Shown: piece by piece, positions 21,961 to 22,307 of the stretch
Layout of the letters: the number at the start of each line of letters is the position of its first letter
How positions within the stretch are numbered: the stretch's first letter is position 1
DNA from: CAYQZD01 sp964421875
GTDB taxonomy: Bacteria > Electryoneota > Tariuqbacteria > Tariuqbacterales > Tariuqbacteraceae
NCBI GenBank assembly: GCA_964421875.1
Contig: CAYQZD010000063.1
Location: forward strand, 1 to 22,307
Direction of reading: 5' to 3'
Length of the DNA stretch: 22,307 nucleotides
Translations under genes and position numbers: made by a program
Notes under the pieces: model-generated
Told to the model about the DNA's origin: nothing
Database searches by the model: none
The model's input: the letters and a program-made list of their open reading frames with translations, nothing else

Positions 21961-21988
21961 CAGCGCCCAGAACCCAGCGCCCAGCAGC
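21961..21988. repeat. 4 x 7-nt array (CAGCGCC)
   Basis: Units CAGCGCC, CAGAACC, CAGCGCC and CAGCAGC. Confidence 0.85.
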
Positions 21989-21993
21989 ACTTA

Positions 21994-22020
21994 ATCCGTG
22001 TCATCTGTGTAATCTGTGGT
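21994..22020. repeat. 3 x 9-nt array (ATCTGTGTA)
   Basis: Units ATCCGTGTC, ATCTGTGTA and ATCTGTGGT, then TAA. The last unit ends in GGT like the last unit of the 10-nt ATTCGTG arrays. Confidence 0.88.
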
Positions 22021-22024
22021 TAAA

Positions 22025-22056
22025 CATACCCACCATAGCCATCATAGCCAGTGAAT
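22025..22056. repeat. 9-nt array CATAGCCAT with GAAT tail, copy 3
   Basis: Units CATACCCAC, CATAGCCAT and CATAGCCAG, then TGAAT. Confidence 0.85.
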
Positions 22057-22077
22057 TTTTCCGTTATGCAACCCGGT

Positions 22078-22112
22078 TGCTTCGTCCTCCGTAGGGCGGA
22101 TTAGCAATGACA
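22078..22112. repeat. TTGCTTCG...GCAATGAC repeat interrupted by GTAGGGCGGATTA
   Basis: Starts TTGCTTCGTCCTC and ends AGCAATGAC, like 4261-4297. The interior contains GTAGGGCGG, the start of the CTAC-family hairpin on the other strand, so two repeat types appear merged. Confidence 0.55.
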
Positions 22113-22125
22113 GATAAGTGGTATG

Positions 22126-22151
22126 CGTTCCCACGCAGGAGCGTGGGAACG
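22126..22151. repeat. CGTTCCCACGC/GCGTGGGAACG hairpin
   Basis: Perfect 11-bp stem with loop AGGA, followed by AGG. From memory, this palindrome also occurs in many unrelated bacterial genomes. Confidence 0.88.
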
Positions 22152-22162
22152 AGGAAATGATT

Positions 22163-22185
22163 GGTGGGTTAAGAACCTACCCTAC
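22163..22185. repeat. GGTGGGTT/AACCTACC hairpin with CTAC tail
   Basis: 8-nt arms (22163-22170, 22174-22181), one mismatch, AAG loop, followed by CTACAAC. Confidence 0.75.
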
Positions 22186-22205
22186 AACTAAATATCTGTA
22201 TATTG

Positions 22206-22225
22206 GTGGGTTGAAACCCACACTA
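22206..22225. repeat. GTGGGTT/AACCCAC hairpin with CTAC tail
   Basis: Perfect 7-bp stem (22206-22221) with GA loop, then ACTACAGC-type tail. Confidence 0.85.
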
Positions 22226-22230
22226 CAGCC

Positions 22231-22254
22231 GGGCGTTCAATTGAACGCCCCTAC
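22231..22254. repeat. GGGCGTTCAA/TTGAACGCCC palindrome with CTAC tail
   Basis: Perfect 20-nt palindrome (22231-22250) followed by CTAC. Compared with 10672-10691, the two outer halves differ by compensating changes. Confidence 0.88.
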
Positions 22255-22266
22255 CGGCAACCGGCA
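22253..22266. repeat. 2 x 7-nt array (ACCGGCA)
   Basis: ACCGGCA occurs twice in succession, bridging the CTAC tail of the preceding palindrome and the next array. Confidence 0.75.
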
Positions 22267-22270
22267 AATT

Positions 22271-22307
22271 ATATCTTATATCATATATCTTATATCTTAT
22301 ATCTTAT
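22271..22307. repeat. 7-nt array ATATCTT running off the window
   Basis: Units ATATCTT, ATATCAT, ATATCTT, ATATCTT and ATATCTT, then AT at the edge. The true unit number is unknown. Confidence 0.88.

Larger units (their letters stand above)
21731..22307. other. Repeat-saturated intergenic region to the window edge
   Basis: At least 577 bp with no gene: almost every stretch can be assigned to a word array (21792, 21859, 21921, 21961, 21994, 22025, 22253, 22271) or a hairpin (21838, 21898, 22126, 22163, 22206, 22231). A 73-codon plus-strand frame (21873-22094) is a translation of the arrays (IALIALIACEF) and is not called. Confidence 0.8.

Noticed and set aside
21873..22094. 73-codon plus-strand frame in the right-hand repeat region
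   Set aside because: The amino-acid pattern (IALIALIACEF, TIAIIASEF) comes directly from 9-nt arrays, which stay in frame because the unit is a multiple of three.
21731..22307. Replication origin or integron attachment array
   Set aside because: No DnaA-box cluster, dnaA, integrase or attC-like core sites; the repeats are of many unrelated types.

Overview
This 22.3 kb window looks like chromosomal DNA from an uncultivated, Gram-negative-type bacterium. Every convincing gene lies on the minus strand, so transcription runs from high to low coordinates. A DUF4175-like giant protein, lipoproteins with lipobox signals, polytopic GT-C glycosyltransferases and a very high load of short dispersed intergenic repeats suggest the FCB group or one of the neighbouring candidate phyla. 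That placement is an impression from gene content, not a phylogenetic result. I see no rRNA or tRNA gene, CRISPR array, transposase, integrase or phage gene.

Layout from right to left, in the direction of transcription. A 1127-residue DUF4175-like membrane and coiled-coil protein (18347-21730) stands alone between two repeat-filled intergenic regions. Next comes a membrane/glycolipid block: a UbiA-family prenyltransferase (17069-18025), a GT39/PMT-like glycosyltransferase (15245-16999) and a UPF0104 flippase/LPG-synthase-like protein (13956-15044). It is followed by a C-terminally anchored lipoprotein (13138-13848) and a DHH-family phosphoesterase-like protein with altered active-site motifs (12127-13005). 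After that come a Cys/Met-metabolism PLP enzyme (10768-11910) and a YtcJ-like amidohydrolase lipoprotein (8920-10599). A tight run then holds an EamA/DMT transporter, a GNAT acetyltransferase and a secreted propeller-like protein, the last two overlapping by 4 bp. The final genes are a secreted nucleoside hydrolase fused to an FmdE-like domain (4426-5889), a tandem HD/HD-GYP protein (2794-4065), a second GT39/PMT-like glycosyltransferase (1233-2780) and the N-terminal third or so of RmuC, which is cut by the window edge (1-519).

No defence island or mobile system is visible. The least explained material is the intergenic DNA. It contains (i) six hairpins that share a GCGGGG loop while their paired arms differ by compensating changes; (ii) a second hairpin family with varied stems followed by a CTAC-like tail; (iii) about a dozen short tandem arrays of unrelated 7-10 nt words, usually three to seven imperfect units; (iv) a pair of 30-nt elements with GTCAG/CTGAC ends; and (v) a composite repeat of about 60 nt made of a word array plus a hairpin, present twice 13 kb apart. 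All lie between genes. Apparent small ORFs in these regions look like translations of repeats.
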